From JAOUEE01 sp051011595 (GTDB taxonomy: Bacteria > Actinomycetota > Acidimicrobiia > Acidimicrobiales > SHLQ01): a stretch of 24,831 nucleotides of DNA. Numbering within the stretch: position 1 is the first letter of the stretch; the number at the start of each line of letters is the position of its first letter. The notes under the pieces were generated by a model. That model searched no databases and had not been told where the DNA came from. It saw only the letters and a list, made by a program, of their open reading frames with translations. The stretch spans positions 1 to 24,831 of the forward strand of contig JBPCTQ010000236.1 in NCBI GenBank assembly GCA_051011595.1. The letters run 5' to 3'. The position numbers and the translations under genes are program-made. Shown piece by piece: positions 16,301 through 22,697 of this stretch.

Positions 16301-17831
16301 AGCCGTCGTTGTCCTCGTCGAGTCCCGGATCGTCGGCGCCCGTGCAGGTGGGAGGTGTGCCGTCGTAGTCATTCGGTTCGAACACGGCGATGCCGTTGTT
16401 GGTGAACTCACCCACCCAGACCGTCCCCGGGAAGAGCTCGTTGTCGTCGAGAACGTCGAGGCCCAGGTGTCTGCCGTTCAGGTTCGAGAACAAGGCGGTG
16501 TTGGCGGTGACACTCTGGCCATCGGGCGAGAGCTCGATGCGGTAGACGGCCGGCGGGTTGAGGCCCACCGCCACGATGTCGCCCTGCATCTCTCCTTCGA
16601 AGTTGCCCGCCGTGTACTCATCGAGGCTGTTGGTCGAGACCGGGAAGGTCGTCATGTTGCCGTCGACGGCTCCGGCCACCGGCTGGTAGTCGCACTCGAT
16701 GGGGTTGGCTGCGGGCACGGCGGCGGCCCACGGGGTGCCGGCGGGGTTGCCCCGGAGCACGTTGGCATGACCGCCGTAGGTGCCGGCCACGGTGATGTTG
16801 TGCATGTTGTCGTCCTCGGAGAAGCCCGGCTCCTGCACGGTGTTCGTGCACACGCCGCCTGGGCCCTCGTTGGCCACCACATCGCCCCAACCGGAGTTGG
16901 ACCCGTTGTCGACGGTGTACAGCTCGCCCGCTTCGGTCATCACCACGTCGTAGGCATTCCGGAAGCCCGGCGCGTGCACCTGCACCGGCCCACCGGCGAC
17001 GAGCGTGGCCTGGTTGTCGCCGCTCTGACCACCGAAGGGCAGCGGCGTGCCGGCCAGGGTCGGGATGTCGTAGGTCGAGTTGCCGATGGCGTCGAGGTCG
17101 ACGGACAGCACAGCGGCCGACAAGGCGTACTCGGGCAACAGCGCGAAGTTGAACGACGGCGCCCCGAGGTTCGTGTTGCCCCCCTGGGCCACGTACAAGG
17201 TGTTGGAGACCGTATCCAGCTCCAAACCGTTGGCCGAGTGGTTCTCCTCGGACCGGGGCAGGCCCCGCACCAGCTCGAGGTGTTGCCACGCCGCGCCGTC
17301 CCAGGTCAGCCGGCTGATGGTGCTCGAGTTGGTGTCGAGGTTCAGGTCGGTGCCGTCGTTGCCGCCCCCGATCCGAGGATCGCTCGACGTGACGTACAGC
17401 ACGGGATTGGTGGCCGTTCCGGTGGTGAGCAGGCCCGTGGCCAAGCGACCGTCCACCCCGGCGTTCACCGACCCGTCGTCGTCGTGGTTGGGCAAGTCCT
17501 TGACCAGGTCGATGGTCTCGCTCGCCGAGACCGCGTAATCGGCGGCACCGTTGCGGGTGATGGTGAGGGCCTTGATGTCGCCGTCGAGTTCGAGGACGTA
17601 CAGACGATCGTCGGGCCCGAATTGCATGGCCGTGGGTTTGTTCACGCCGGCATTGGTCAGAGAACCGGCGACGAAGCCTGGCTCCGCCGCCCCGACGGGT
17701 GCAGCGGCGGCCAGTGCGAGCCCACTGACCGCGGTCATCAGCGCGACGATGACCGCGAGTGACCGGCGGGCTCGTGCCGACCGATGACGTCGGGACCGGC
17801 GGCGATCGTCTGGATACGGAGTGGATGTCAT
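13350..17831 (-). CDS. Large secreted multidomain surface protein (beta-propeller, Ca repeats, Ig-like, malectin, Calx-beta)
   Basis: A 1493-aa exported protein. An Arg-rich N-terminus and hydrophobic helix (about 25-43) with PVGAA-E near residue 49/50 form a signal peptide. Domains in order: a beta-propeller resembling PQQ-dependent sugar dehydrogenases (about 50-480, starting FVAGSLTNAGVNKPTAMQFG); acidic thrombospondin-3-like Ca-binding repeats (about 490-560, DEDNDGFDNADEID, DPDDDNDGLLDTVDP); a concanavalin-like region (570-800); Ig-like domains (about 815-1095); a cadherin-like domain (1098-1195); a malectin-type carbohydrate-binding domain (1196-1357); and a C-terminal Calx-beta domain (1360-1493). 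No sortase motif or C-terminal anchor is seen. It follows the GT61 gene by 30 nt, so it is likely co-transcribed. A glycan-binding extracellular role is inferred. Confidence 0.88.
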   Translation of the reverse strand: MTSTPYPDDRRRSRRHRSARARRSLAVIVALMTAVSGLALAAAAPVGAAEPGFVAGSLTNAGVNKPTAMQFGPDDRLYVLELDGDIKALTITRNGAADYAVSASETIDLVKDLPNHDDDGSVNAGVDGRLATGLLTTGTATNPVLYVTSSDPRIGGGNDGTDLNLDTNSSTISRLTWDGAAWQHLELVRGLPRSEENHSANGLELDTVSNTLYVAQGGNTNLGAPSFNFALLPEYALSAAVLSVDLDAIGNSTYDIPTLAGTPLPFGGQSGDNQATLVAGGPVQVHAPGFRNAYDVVMTEAGELYTVDNGSNSGWGDVVANEGPGGVCTNTVQEPGFSEDDNMHNITVAGTYGGHANVLRGNPAGTPWAAAVPAANPIECDYQPVAGAVDGNMTTFPVSTNSLDEYTAGNFEGEMQGDIVAVGLNPPAVYRIELSPDGQSVTANTALFSNLNGRHLGLDVLDDNELFPGTVWVGEFTNNGIAVFEPNDYDGTPPTCTGADDPGLDEDNDGFDNADEIDNSTDPCSSADVPPDNDGDLESDLNDPDDDNDGLLDTVDPFAVDPANGAATNLPVTFEWENNSPPAGGLLELGFTGLMTNGTDYLDLFDPFAMTIGGAAGVITIDAAGPGTAEDLTNTAEYGFQVGVAPQVNPFEASLRVAAPFTGATPGPGQEMGFFLGTGTQDDYLELVVTDAGVELGVEVGGAFTPVATSATTIPGPDSIDLFFIVDPGAGTVQASYVEYSGGTPGPRVDVGGPQAVPAAWLTNPTAFGTTSSAAGGASFPVTFDRLDIRPLSVGGGDVGANVAITPTGGLNVSSHIAGSFSVENVSQSAQITSVSLDTTSALLPDVVFDQLGGAGDLPAGDVQIDVDPGVGYLGHTYASPNNGLDGVDGWHVATLNFDDFDPGEVLTFSADLDPTSIKGSARPGPGGSGKISGLELTGAVATVAFSDGTVLGNELYPPAGSSGGGTATIDVDRAAAPAIQLLGAPGDPASVTAAAQTIRVVGPVGADVRLVRAESVLNIDPPGYDIDGFETNSAISVQHYTATVGGQGFVDVAVTLTDAGPEGLNLFAATLLSTDGEPGNVSNQLTVELDPFGGGNVPPVITPIGSQSMLEGQTLDVTVTASDANGDAVALAAGNVPPFATFVDNGDNSGTFTFSPAVGERGSYPNITVTADDGNGGTDNEAFTLGVSDGVSASTVLYRVNAAGPAVTATAGGPDWAVDTKFNPSPLHNTGSKTTTFAPGVVADATVPASTPIEVFETERKDPLVLPEMEWEFPAAAGETVEVRLYFANNSAGTSTVGARKFDVMIDGNLVLDDYDIVADVGHQVATMKSFQVVSDGIVDVDFGNVKNRPIVNAVEVLGSDARPILSPGGYGGAEGDAGSTVFEIPITLSEPSTETITVDYINWPCETFNGCGDGLATDGVDYDGPVPDTLVFLPGETVQTVPVTVYGDTDVEPKFLWGEWFLIRFLNPSSNAVLDTSFFGLGAGVIGNDDP

Positions 17832-17861
17832 GATCTCGCTGTTTCGCTGGGGATGGTGGGG

Positions 17862-19139
17862 CTAGTAGTCGTCGAGGAACTGCTGGGCCCAGTCGAGGGC
17901 CTGGGCGGTTCGCTCCGGATCGAGAACGATGTCGAGCTCCTGGTTCTCGGTGTTGGTACGGGCATCCACTCGCGCCATGGCGGCGGAGCTGAAGACATCG
18001 TCACCCTCGTCGTTGGCGCTCACGCCGACGTAGTGCGAGGTGGATGAGGTCAGCACGTGGAAGTGCTCGAGCATGAACTGTGAGCCGATGATCTCCATGG
18101 CCGCCGACCACGGCGGCAGGAAGACGCCGTTGGCCAACCCGGCCCCGTGCGGACCGACCAGCAGTGCGACATCGTGCAGCTGCTGAGCCGTCTCTCGCAC
18201 GGTGAGGTGTTCGGGTTCGATCCACACGGCGTCGACCGAACCGAGGAACGTGTCGAGCTGATCGTGAGGGACGATCTTCCGACGGTGGGCCGACTGCCGG
18301 CTGAGGTAGGCGACCTTGGCCCGTTTCGGCCGGTCTTTCGGGTCGCCGTGGATTCCGAAGGTCGAGCGCACCAGGCGTCGAGCCCACGGTGGCGTGTACT
18401 TGCTCTGATCGACGGCGCGAGGATAGGTGGGCACCACCAGCCGATCGGCCTGGATGGAACGGGTGTTGCCGTGCACATGGAGGATCTGGTCGCGGCGGTA
18501 ACCCATGGCCTCGAGTGACTCGAATTCGTAGGGCCGCTCGCCACCGTTGACCAGGACGTAGTCGACGGTGTCGGGGCCGTAGCCGGCAGCTCGCGCCGCC
18601 TCCACCCGGGGGAGCAGGTCGTAGAGCCAGTGGCTGAACATCATGGCGCCGGGCGTGCGCACCATGAGGGCCGTACCCGGTAGGTGCTCGACTTCGATGT
18701 CGTCGAAGAGCGGGGCGATGAACGGCGCTCGGGTGACGTAAGGGAGGTAACGACCGGCTTTGTCGAGGACCACCTCACTGCGGGCCGACCCCGCGGCCAG
18801 GCCGTCGTCGACGGCGTAGACCCACATCTCAGGGGCGGCCGAGGAGGCTCGCCGGAACGCATTGGGAACACCCACATCGCAGAAGATCGTGAAGTTGTCG
18901 GGGTGGGGTTCGTCGACGGCGTCGTGTGTCTGCTCGGCATCGAAGGCATCGGACATCTCGACCAGCCCGAGGAGGTCGACCGCCAGCTCGGGCAGCGTCC
19001 GGTCGTCGTCGTGGTCCTCCGGAGCCAGCGCGTCGCGAAGTTCGGTGACACCAAAGGCATGCGGGCGGTCTCGCACCAGGTCGCGAGCGCGATCGACACG
19101 AGCTCGCCGCCTGGCTCGGTTCCGCTCTACGACCCGCAC
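17862..19139 (-). CDS. GT61 (DUF563) family glycosyltransferase
   Basis: A 425-aa protein of the GT61/DUF563 family, a GT-B group often found in capsule and exopolysaccharide loci. Diagnostic segments are SHWLYDLLPRVEAAR in the N-terminal half, VAYLSRQSAHRRKI at the domain junction, and LLVGPHGAGLANGVFLPP in the C-terminal nucleotide-sugar-binding half. The GTG start at 19139 has GGGAG seven bases upstream. The first 60 residues are Arg/Asp-rich and less conserved in character, so a later start cannot be excluded. It lies directly upstream of the malectin-domain surface protein. Donor and acceptor are unknown; a role in the same surface glycan as the convergent operon is inferred. Confidence 0.87.
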   Translation of the reverse strand: MRVVERNRARRRARVDRARDLVRDRPHAFGVTELRDALAPEDHDDDRTLPELAVDLLGLVEMSDAFDAEQTHDAVDEPHPDNFTIFCDVGVPNAFRRASSAAPEMWVYAVDDGLAAGSARSEVVLDKAGRYLPYVTRAPFIAPLFDDIEVEHLPGTALMVRTPGAMMFSHWLYDLLPRVEAARAAGYGPDTVDYVLVNGGERPYEFESLEAMGYRRDQILHVHGNTRSIQADRLVVPTYPRAVDQSKYTPPWARRLVRSTFGIHGDPKDRPKRAKVAYLSRQSAHRRKIVPHDQLDTFLGSVDAVWIEPEHLTVRETAQQLHDVALLVGPHGAGLANGVFLPPWSAAMEIIGSQFMLEHFHVLTSSTSHYVGVSANDEGDDVFSSAAMARVDARTNTENQELDIVLDPERTAQALDWAQQFLDDY

Positions 19140-19417
19140 CGCTTGCTCCCGAACTCAGTGCAATATCTACGTATTTCAGGCTACACGGCGATGTTTCAGT
19201 AGTGCCAATGGTGTCCCGAGTTCTTCTGGCGCTCCCTGATGCCTCGACGGCCCCGGTCGGTCATCGGGATGTCGGCCAGGGCCCCTTGGACCCGGCGACC
19301 CCCTGCTGCTCCCCTTCGCCGCGGGCAGAGAACCCGATCTTGGTGCTGGGCCGCATCACTCCGCCCCGTGCGGCGATGTGACCCGCCGGCTCACCGCCGC
19401 ATCATGGACCACGCCGC
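19140..19417. other. Non-coding stretch between the peroxiredoxin-like gene and the GT61 gene
   Basis: No convincing gene. The part next to the GT61 start (about 19140-19210) is A/T-richer and probably holds its promoter; a TTGGCA (minus strand) with a weak TGTAGC 17 nt later is the best pair I found. Open frames in the rest are short and Arg/Pro-rich. Confidence 0.5.
19350..19374 (-). terminator. Possible hairpin terminator after the peroxiredoxin-like gene
   Basis: GCCGCA and TGCGGC form a 6-bp GC stem around a 13-nt loop, 44 nt past the stop at 19418. There is no T-tract, so the call is weak. Confidence 0.3.
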
Positions 19418-19969
19418 TCAGCGCCGATGACGGTCCACCTCGGCCACGAGTTCGTCGATACCGGGCCGATCGTCGGGCCCCTCCCCCCAGAATCCCCAGC
19501 TCAGCCTGCCTTCAGGGTCGATCACGAAGTCGCCGCCCAGCTGCAGGGTGTCCTCGCTCGGTCGGCGAAGACCGCGGACACCCTCCTGGCGAATGAGGTC
19601 GATGTAGCGCCGCCCGGCCCGCCACCCCCAGACCCGGGTCACCGAACCTCGACCGAGACCGTAGGCCCGATAAGTGCTGCGGTCGGGGTCGATGAGCACC
19701 GGAAAGGGAAGGTCATGGGCGAGCTGGTACGCACCAGCCTGGTGCGCGGCGGTGAAGGTGACCATCACCACTGCGGTCTCGGTGCCGAGGCGGTCGAGGT
19801 GATCGCGCACGGCGATCGCATGGGCGGCGCAGGGCAGTCAATGGATGTGGCGATGGAAGACCACCACAACCGGTTGGCCGAGGTGATCAGTCGATCGCCA
19901 ACACGCACCGTCGCTGTCCGACAGCTCGATTGGCGGCGCCGTCTCTCCGACTCGGGGGCGGGCCAACAC
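19418..19969 (-). CDS. Candidate selenoprotein: AhpC/TSA-type peroxiredoxin-like protein with in-frame TGA (Sec44) in a U-x-x-C site
   Basis: Thioredoxin-fold thiol peroxidase-like protein, 183 residues if the TGA at 19840-19838 is read through. Before the TGA the frame encodes VGETAPPIELSDSDG (the usual AhpC/TSA opening) and VVVVFHRHIH. After it come LPCAAH, FPVLIDPDRSTYRAYGLGRG and QLGGDFVIDPEGR, all typical of the AhpC/TSA_2 group. Relatives carry a C-x-x-C after R-H-x-x; here the TGA occupies exactly the first Cys, giving U-L-P-C with Cys47. The frame is continuous on both sides. GTG at 19969 lies two bases after the regulator stop, so translation is probably coupled; no clear ribosome-binding site is seen. 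A gene caller would start at the GTG at 19810 and lose the active site. A nonsense mutation or sequencing error is the alternative. Confidence 0.72.
19801..19819 (-). promoter_or_regulatory. SECIS-like hairpin downstream of the in-frame TGA
   Basis: On the minus strand GATCGC-CGTGC-GCGATC (19819-19803) forms a perfect 6-bp stem with a 5-nt loop. The stem starts 20 nt and the loop 26 nt after the TGA. A TGA-to-loop distance of roughly 16-37 nt and a G in the first two loop bases match the usual description of bacterial SECIS elements. Chance hairpins are common at this GC content. Confidence 0.5.
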
Positions 19970-19971
19970 GA

Positions 19972-20238
19972 TCAGCTGATCTTGAGGAAGAGGTCTTCGA
20001 GGTCCTCGACACTCATGGACTCGGTGTTGTCGTCGTTGGTGACGCAGTAGCGCATTCCCGCCCCGACGAGGCGATAGCCGATCCGGTCGAGGGCGGCCTT
20101 GGCTGCCGACAGCTGGGTGATGACTTCGCGGCAGTCCTTGCCCTCGTCGAGCATGGTCTGGAGGCCACGGATCTGCCCCTCGACACGACGGAGCCGCTTG
20201 TGCACATCGTCCTGGACATCTTCGGGAAAGGCAGGCAT
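19972..20238 (-). CDS. CsoR/RcnR-family repressor with a CstR-like Cys36/Cys65 site (probable persulfide sensor)
   Basis: An 88-aa all-helical DNA-binding repressor of the CsoR/RcnR/CstR family (HKRLRRVEGQIRGLQTMLDEGKDC). Copper-sensing CsoR proteins use Cys36, His61 and Cys65. Here Cys36 and Cys65 are present at exactly those positions, but position 61 is Gly (GMRYC), so a copper site is unlikely. Two Cys without the His is the pattern of CstR, which responds to persulfide. The rhodanese gene on the other side of the operator and the thiol-peroxidase-like gene downstream fit that reading. ATG 20238 begins nearly at the family N-terminus; a frame extending to 20343 would run through the operator. 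A TATGCT six bases before the ATG suggests a leaderless or very short leader transcript. Confidence 0.87.
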   Translation of the reverse strand: MPAFPEDVQDDVHKRLRRVEGQIRGLQTMLDEGKDCREVITQLSAAKAALDRIGYRLVGAGMRYCVTNDDNTESMSVEDLEDLFLKIS

Positions 20239-20247
20239 ACCGACAGC

Positions 20248-20286
20248 ATACCCCCTGGGGTAGCCATACGGTACCCCAGGGGGTAT
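20248..20286. promoter_or_regulatory. Perfect inverted-repeat operator for the CsoR/CstR-like regulator
   Basis: ATACCCCCTGGGGTA (20248-20262), a 9-bp spacer, then its exact reverse complement TACCCCAGGGGGTAT (20272-20286). Each arm is itself a near-palindrome of the TACCCC/GGGGTA kind bound by CsoR-family repressors, so this is probably a double operator covering both divergent promoters. Confidence 0.82.
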
Positions 20287-20289
20287 AGT
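20261..20289 (+). promoter_or_regulatory. Promoter of the rhodanese gene, embedded in the operator
   Basis: TAGCCA (20261-20266), 17-bp spacer, TATAGT (20284-20289). The -10 differs from TATAAT at one base. The right operator arm fills the spacer and touches the -10, so bound repressor would block RNA polymerase. Confidence 0.6.
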
Positions 20290-20375
20290 GCGGGAACCCG
20301 ATTGGTCGGCTCGAACTTCACCACGTCGAACCAGACCGACCATGATCTGGCCATCGCACCAAGGAGCACCGCCCC

Positions 20376-20936
20376 ATGACCGTCACCATCACCGCAGGCG
20401 ACCTACAACAGCGTCTCGACGACGACCCCACCCTGCAGCTGCTCGACGTACGCTCGGGCTCCGAGTTCGAGACCGCCCACATCCCCGGTTCGGTCAACGT
20501 GCCCCTCGATGCCCTCCAGCGGGTGGGTCAGGAGATCGCCACCACCGACGGGGCCTTCGTGTTGGTGTGCCAGTCCGGACAGCGCGCCGGACAGGCCCAC
20601 TCCCATCTCCAAGACGCGGGCAAGGATCACCTCATGGTGCTCGACGGCGGCATCTCGGCCTGGGAGCGCGCCGACGGCGCCCTGAACCGCGGTACCCAAC
20701 GCTGGGCGATGGACCGGCAGGTGCGACTGGTGGCCGGCAGCCTGGTGTTGGCCGGTGTTGCGGCCAGCCTGGCTGTCCCGCGATCCAAGTGGTTGGCGGG
20801 CATGGTCGGCGCCGGCCTCACCTACTCGGCGGTCTCCAACACCTGCGCCATGGCCAATGTGTTGGGCAAGCTGCCGTACAACCGCACTCCTGGCTGCGAC
20901 ATCGACGCGGTGGTCGCCGAGCTCACCGCCGCCTGA
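20376..20936 (+). CDS. Rhodanese-DUF2892 membrane protein (YgaP-like sulfurtransferase)
   Basis: A 186-aa sulfurtransferase with a cytoplasmic rhodanese domain (about 5-100) and a C-terminal DUF2892 membrane region (about 108-186). LLDVRSGSEFETAHIPGSVNVP is the rhodanese core, and the active-site loop is CQSGQRA with catalytic Cys65. The second part begins MDRQVRLVAGSLVLAGVAASL and has two hydrophobic helices, as in YgaP. It probably carries sulfane sulfur on Cys65 for persulfide detoxification or transfer. AGGAG lies 10 nt before the ATG. The roughly 80-nt leader contains a 7-bp inverted repeat. Divergence from the CstR-like repressor across a shared operator implies induction by reactive sulfur species. 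Confidence 0.93.
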   Translation: MTVTITAGDLQQRLDDDPTLQLLDVRSGSEFETAHIPGSVNVPLDALQRVGQEIATTDGAFVLVCQSGQRAGQAHSHLQDAGKDHLMVLDGGISAWERADGALNRGTQRWAMDRQVRLVAGSLVLAGVAASLAVPRSKWLAGMVGAGLTYSAVSNTCAMANVLGKLPYNRTPGCDIDAVVAELTAA

Positions 20937-20939
20937 GCC

Positions 20940-20959
20940 GAGACGCCACGCGGCGTCTC
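20940..20959. terminator. Bidirectional hairpin terminator between convergent genes
   Basis: GAGACGCC-ACGC-GGCGTCTC is a perfect 8-bp stem with a 4-nt loop, starting 3 nt after the rhodanese stop. It runs into the stop codon of the convergent minus-strand gene (20958-20960). There is no T-tract in either direction. Confidence 0.65.
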
Positions 20960-22076
20960 ATGGGCCCACATCCTGGGCCGCCACCACCCGTGATGCGTCG
21001 TCGAAGGCGGCGGCCTCGGCATCGAGGTCGGCGAACACGGCGTCGTCGATCGCCGAACCATCAGCCTCCCCTGGTGGGCCCCAGTCACCGGTGACCACAA
21101 GGGCGGCTGCGGCTGCCACCAGAACGACCGCCACCAACAGACCAGTCACCAGCCGCGCGAGGTCGTACTCGGCACCAGGGGCTTGAGCCAGTCCGAGACG
21201 AATCGTGTTGGCCCGGATGGCAATGTCGTCGGACACCACGACCATCTGGCACGACGTTCGACGGCCGCAGGCCACACCGTCGGCCCCGACGGTGGTGACG
21301 TCGAGCACCATCGAGGTGGCGGCGCTTCCCTCTCCATCGACCACGATGACCTCTTCGGGCCCAGGTGCGCCGCAGCGGTCGCCTCGAACCGCCGGGGCCG
21401 CGCAGACGGTAACCACCAGCTGCTCTCCGGGCGGGAACCCGCTCACTGCCACCGACACCGACTGGCCCGGTTCGATGCCGGTGCGCGGCGTCACCTCCAG
21501 ATGGCCGGGCGGTGGCACAACCAACCCGAAGAATGTCTCCAACACCGCCGAGACGCGGCCGGCCGACACCTCGACCGTGCAGCGGACAGAACCACCACAC
21601 GTACCTGCCGCCCCGGCGACGGTGCTGCTGATGAGGTACTGGACATCGGCCCGACCGCGGTCGTCGAACCGGAGCTCCTGCTGATTGGCGCACCGGCGTT
21701 GCTCTCCCTCGAGACACTGACGAAGCATTCCGGTCACATTCGCCGGGAAGTCGCGGATCTCGAGCTGCAGAACAGCTTGGTCGCCCAGATCATCAACCAG
21801 CAGCGGTTCCGTTCGTTCGTCGGCGGGTCGTGGATCGATGTTCACGGCCACGACGGGCACCGTGTCGCTCTGCGCTTCGGCCTCGGCCGACGCAGCCCCG
21901 ACCATGACGATGATCACGACGAGCACCAGGCCGATGCCAGCCAGAACGGCCGTTCCGGGCCGAGCGCCGCGAAACGACCCGGTGCCTGTCCTGACCCGGG
22001 CAGCCGAGAGGGGCCCCAAGTCGGCCGAGGCCGAAGCGCAGAGCCCGATGAGGACCATCCCCACGGCGGCGAACAC
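20958..22076 (-). CDS. Membrane-anchored protein with two tandem neocarzinostatin-like Ig domains
   Basis: A 372-aa protein with a hydrophobic helix near residues 43-62, an extracellular region (about 70-300), a second helix (about 308-330) and an acidic C-terminal tail. The second extracellular domain (192-297) resembles the neocarzinostatin/actinoxanthin fold: LEVTPRTGIEPGQSVSVAVSG, a Cys pair 10 apart (225/235) and another 6 apart (270/276). Neocarzinostatin has disulfides with spacings 10 and 5. The first domain (about 75-185) has the same pattern with Cys121/129 and Cys160/166. GTG at 22076 follows the previous stop by 6 nt, so coupling is likely. In this sigma-factor operon it may be an envelope sensor or effector; ligand and function are unknown. 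Confidence 0.72.
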   Translation of the reverse strand: MFAAVGMVLIGLCASASADLGPLSAARVRTGTGSFRGARPGTAVLAGIGLVLVVIIVMVGAASAEAEAQSDTVPVVAVNIDPRPADERTEPLLVDDLGDQAVLQLEIRDFPANVTGMLRQCLEGEQRRCANQQELRFDDRGRADVQYLISSTVAGAAGTCGGSVRCTVEVSAGRVSAVLETFFGLVVPPPGHLEVTPRTGIEPGQSVSVAVSGFPPGEQLVVTVCAAPAVRGDRCGAPGPEEVIVVDGEGSAATSMVLDVTTVGADGVACGRRTSCQMVVVSDDIAIRANTIRLGLAQAPGAEYDLARLVTGLLVAVVLVAAAAALVVTGDWGPPGEADGSAIDDAVFADLDAEAAAFDDASRVVAAQDVGP

Positions 22077-22082
22077 GGCCGA

Positions 22083-22697
22083 TCAGTTCCCGCCGACCGA
22101 CGCGGTCTCGTCGTCGAGCTGGCGGTTGAGGGTGAAGATGCGACCCATCACCGGCAACGTCAACACGTTGAGCCCGTGCAGGAGCCCGACGATGAGCAGG
22201 ATTCCCCCCAACCGGATCGCCGTGACCTGCATCTGGGCGGCGTTGACCGTCTCCTCCCACTCCGTTGCCGGCTCGAACTGCACCGTGAACAGGATGTACG
22301 CCGCGAAGATCAAGTAGTAGGCGATGTCCATGAGCACGATGAAGCTCTTGCCGGTGCGGGGATTGGCCCGGAACACATCGGCCGCGTACGACTTCCCGAA
22401 TCGACGGATGAACGGACCCAGCCACACGGCCAGACCCACCATCACCGCGAACCACACGGTCTCCAGAATCCACCAGTCCATGATGAGCACTCCTTGTTGT
22501 CGATCGATGGTGGCCACAGCCACCGAGGTGATGGCCGCCACCACACAGGCGACGACCGCTATACGGCGTCGGCGCTGACCACTCAGTCGACGGTCGTCGG
22601 CCACGGTCAGCCGGACACGTTCGAGCAGATCGCTGCTGTCGGTGAAGGCGTCCTCTCCGGCGTCGAGGGCATTGCGCAGCCGCTGGTCGATGCTCAC
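22083..22697 (-). CDS. Four-helix membrane protein encoded after the ECF sigma factor (possible anti-sigma-like N-terminus)
   Basis: A 204-aa protein. The first about 45 residues are polar and charged (IDQRLRNALDAGEDAFTDSSDLLERV) and could be a cytoplasmic sigma-binding segment. Helices follow near 46-63, 74-95, 118-140 and 163-183. No zinc anti-sigma H-x3-C-x2-C motif is present. The GTG at 22697 overlaps the sigma-factor stop (GTGA), the usual arrangement for a sigma/anti-sigma pair. The frame stays open upstream but only inside the sigma gene. An internal ATG at 22481 (residue 73, MDWWILETVW) has AAGGAG eight bases upstream, so a shorter 132-aa membrane product may also be made. Confidence 0.75.
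   Translation of the reverse strand: MSIDQRLRNALDAGEDAFTDSSDLLERVRLTVADDRRLSGQRRRRIAVVACVVAAITSVAVATIDRQQGVLIMDWWILETVWFAVMVGLAVWLGPFIRRFGKSYAADVFRANPRTGKSFIVLMDIAYYLIFAAYILFTVQFEPATEWEETVNAAQMQVTAIRLGGILLIVGLLHGLNVLTLPVMGRIFTLNRQLDDETASVGGN

Noticed and set aside
15348..17762. Long open frame of about 800 codons on the plus strand opposite the large surface protein
   Set aside because: Its translation is Gly/Arg/Val/His-rich low-complexity with no recognisable motif. The minus-strand frame has a signal peptide and clear domains. Such antisense frames are expected at this GC content.
19200..19417. Small gene or decayed mobile element downstream of the peroxiredoxin-like gene
   Set aside because: Open frames are short, Arg/Pro-rich and lack ribosome-binding sites. 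No transposase motif or terminal repeats are visible.
19418..19810. A 130-aa peroxiredoxin-like gene starting at GTG 19810
   Set aside because: Homology-like sequence continues upstream in frame through the TGA, including the family N-terminus and the redox site. A protein starting at 19810 would lack the active site.
19838..19840. Global reassignment of TGA as a sense codon
   Set aside because: Many other genes here end properly at TGA with 4-nt overlaps to the next start, so TGA is a stop in general. Only a local recoding explanation fits.
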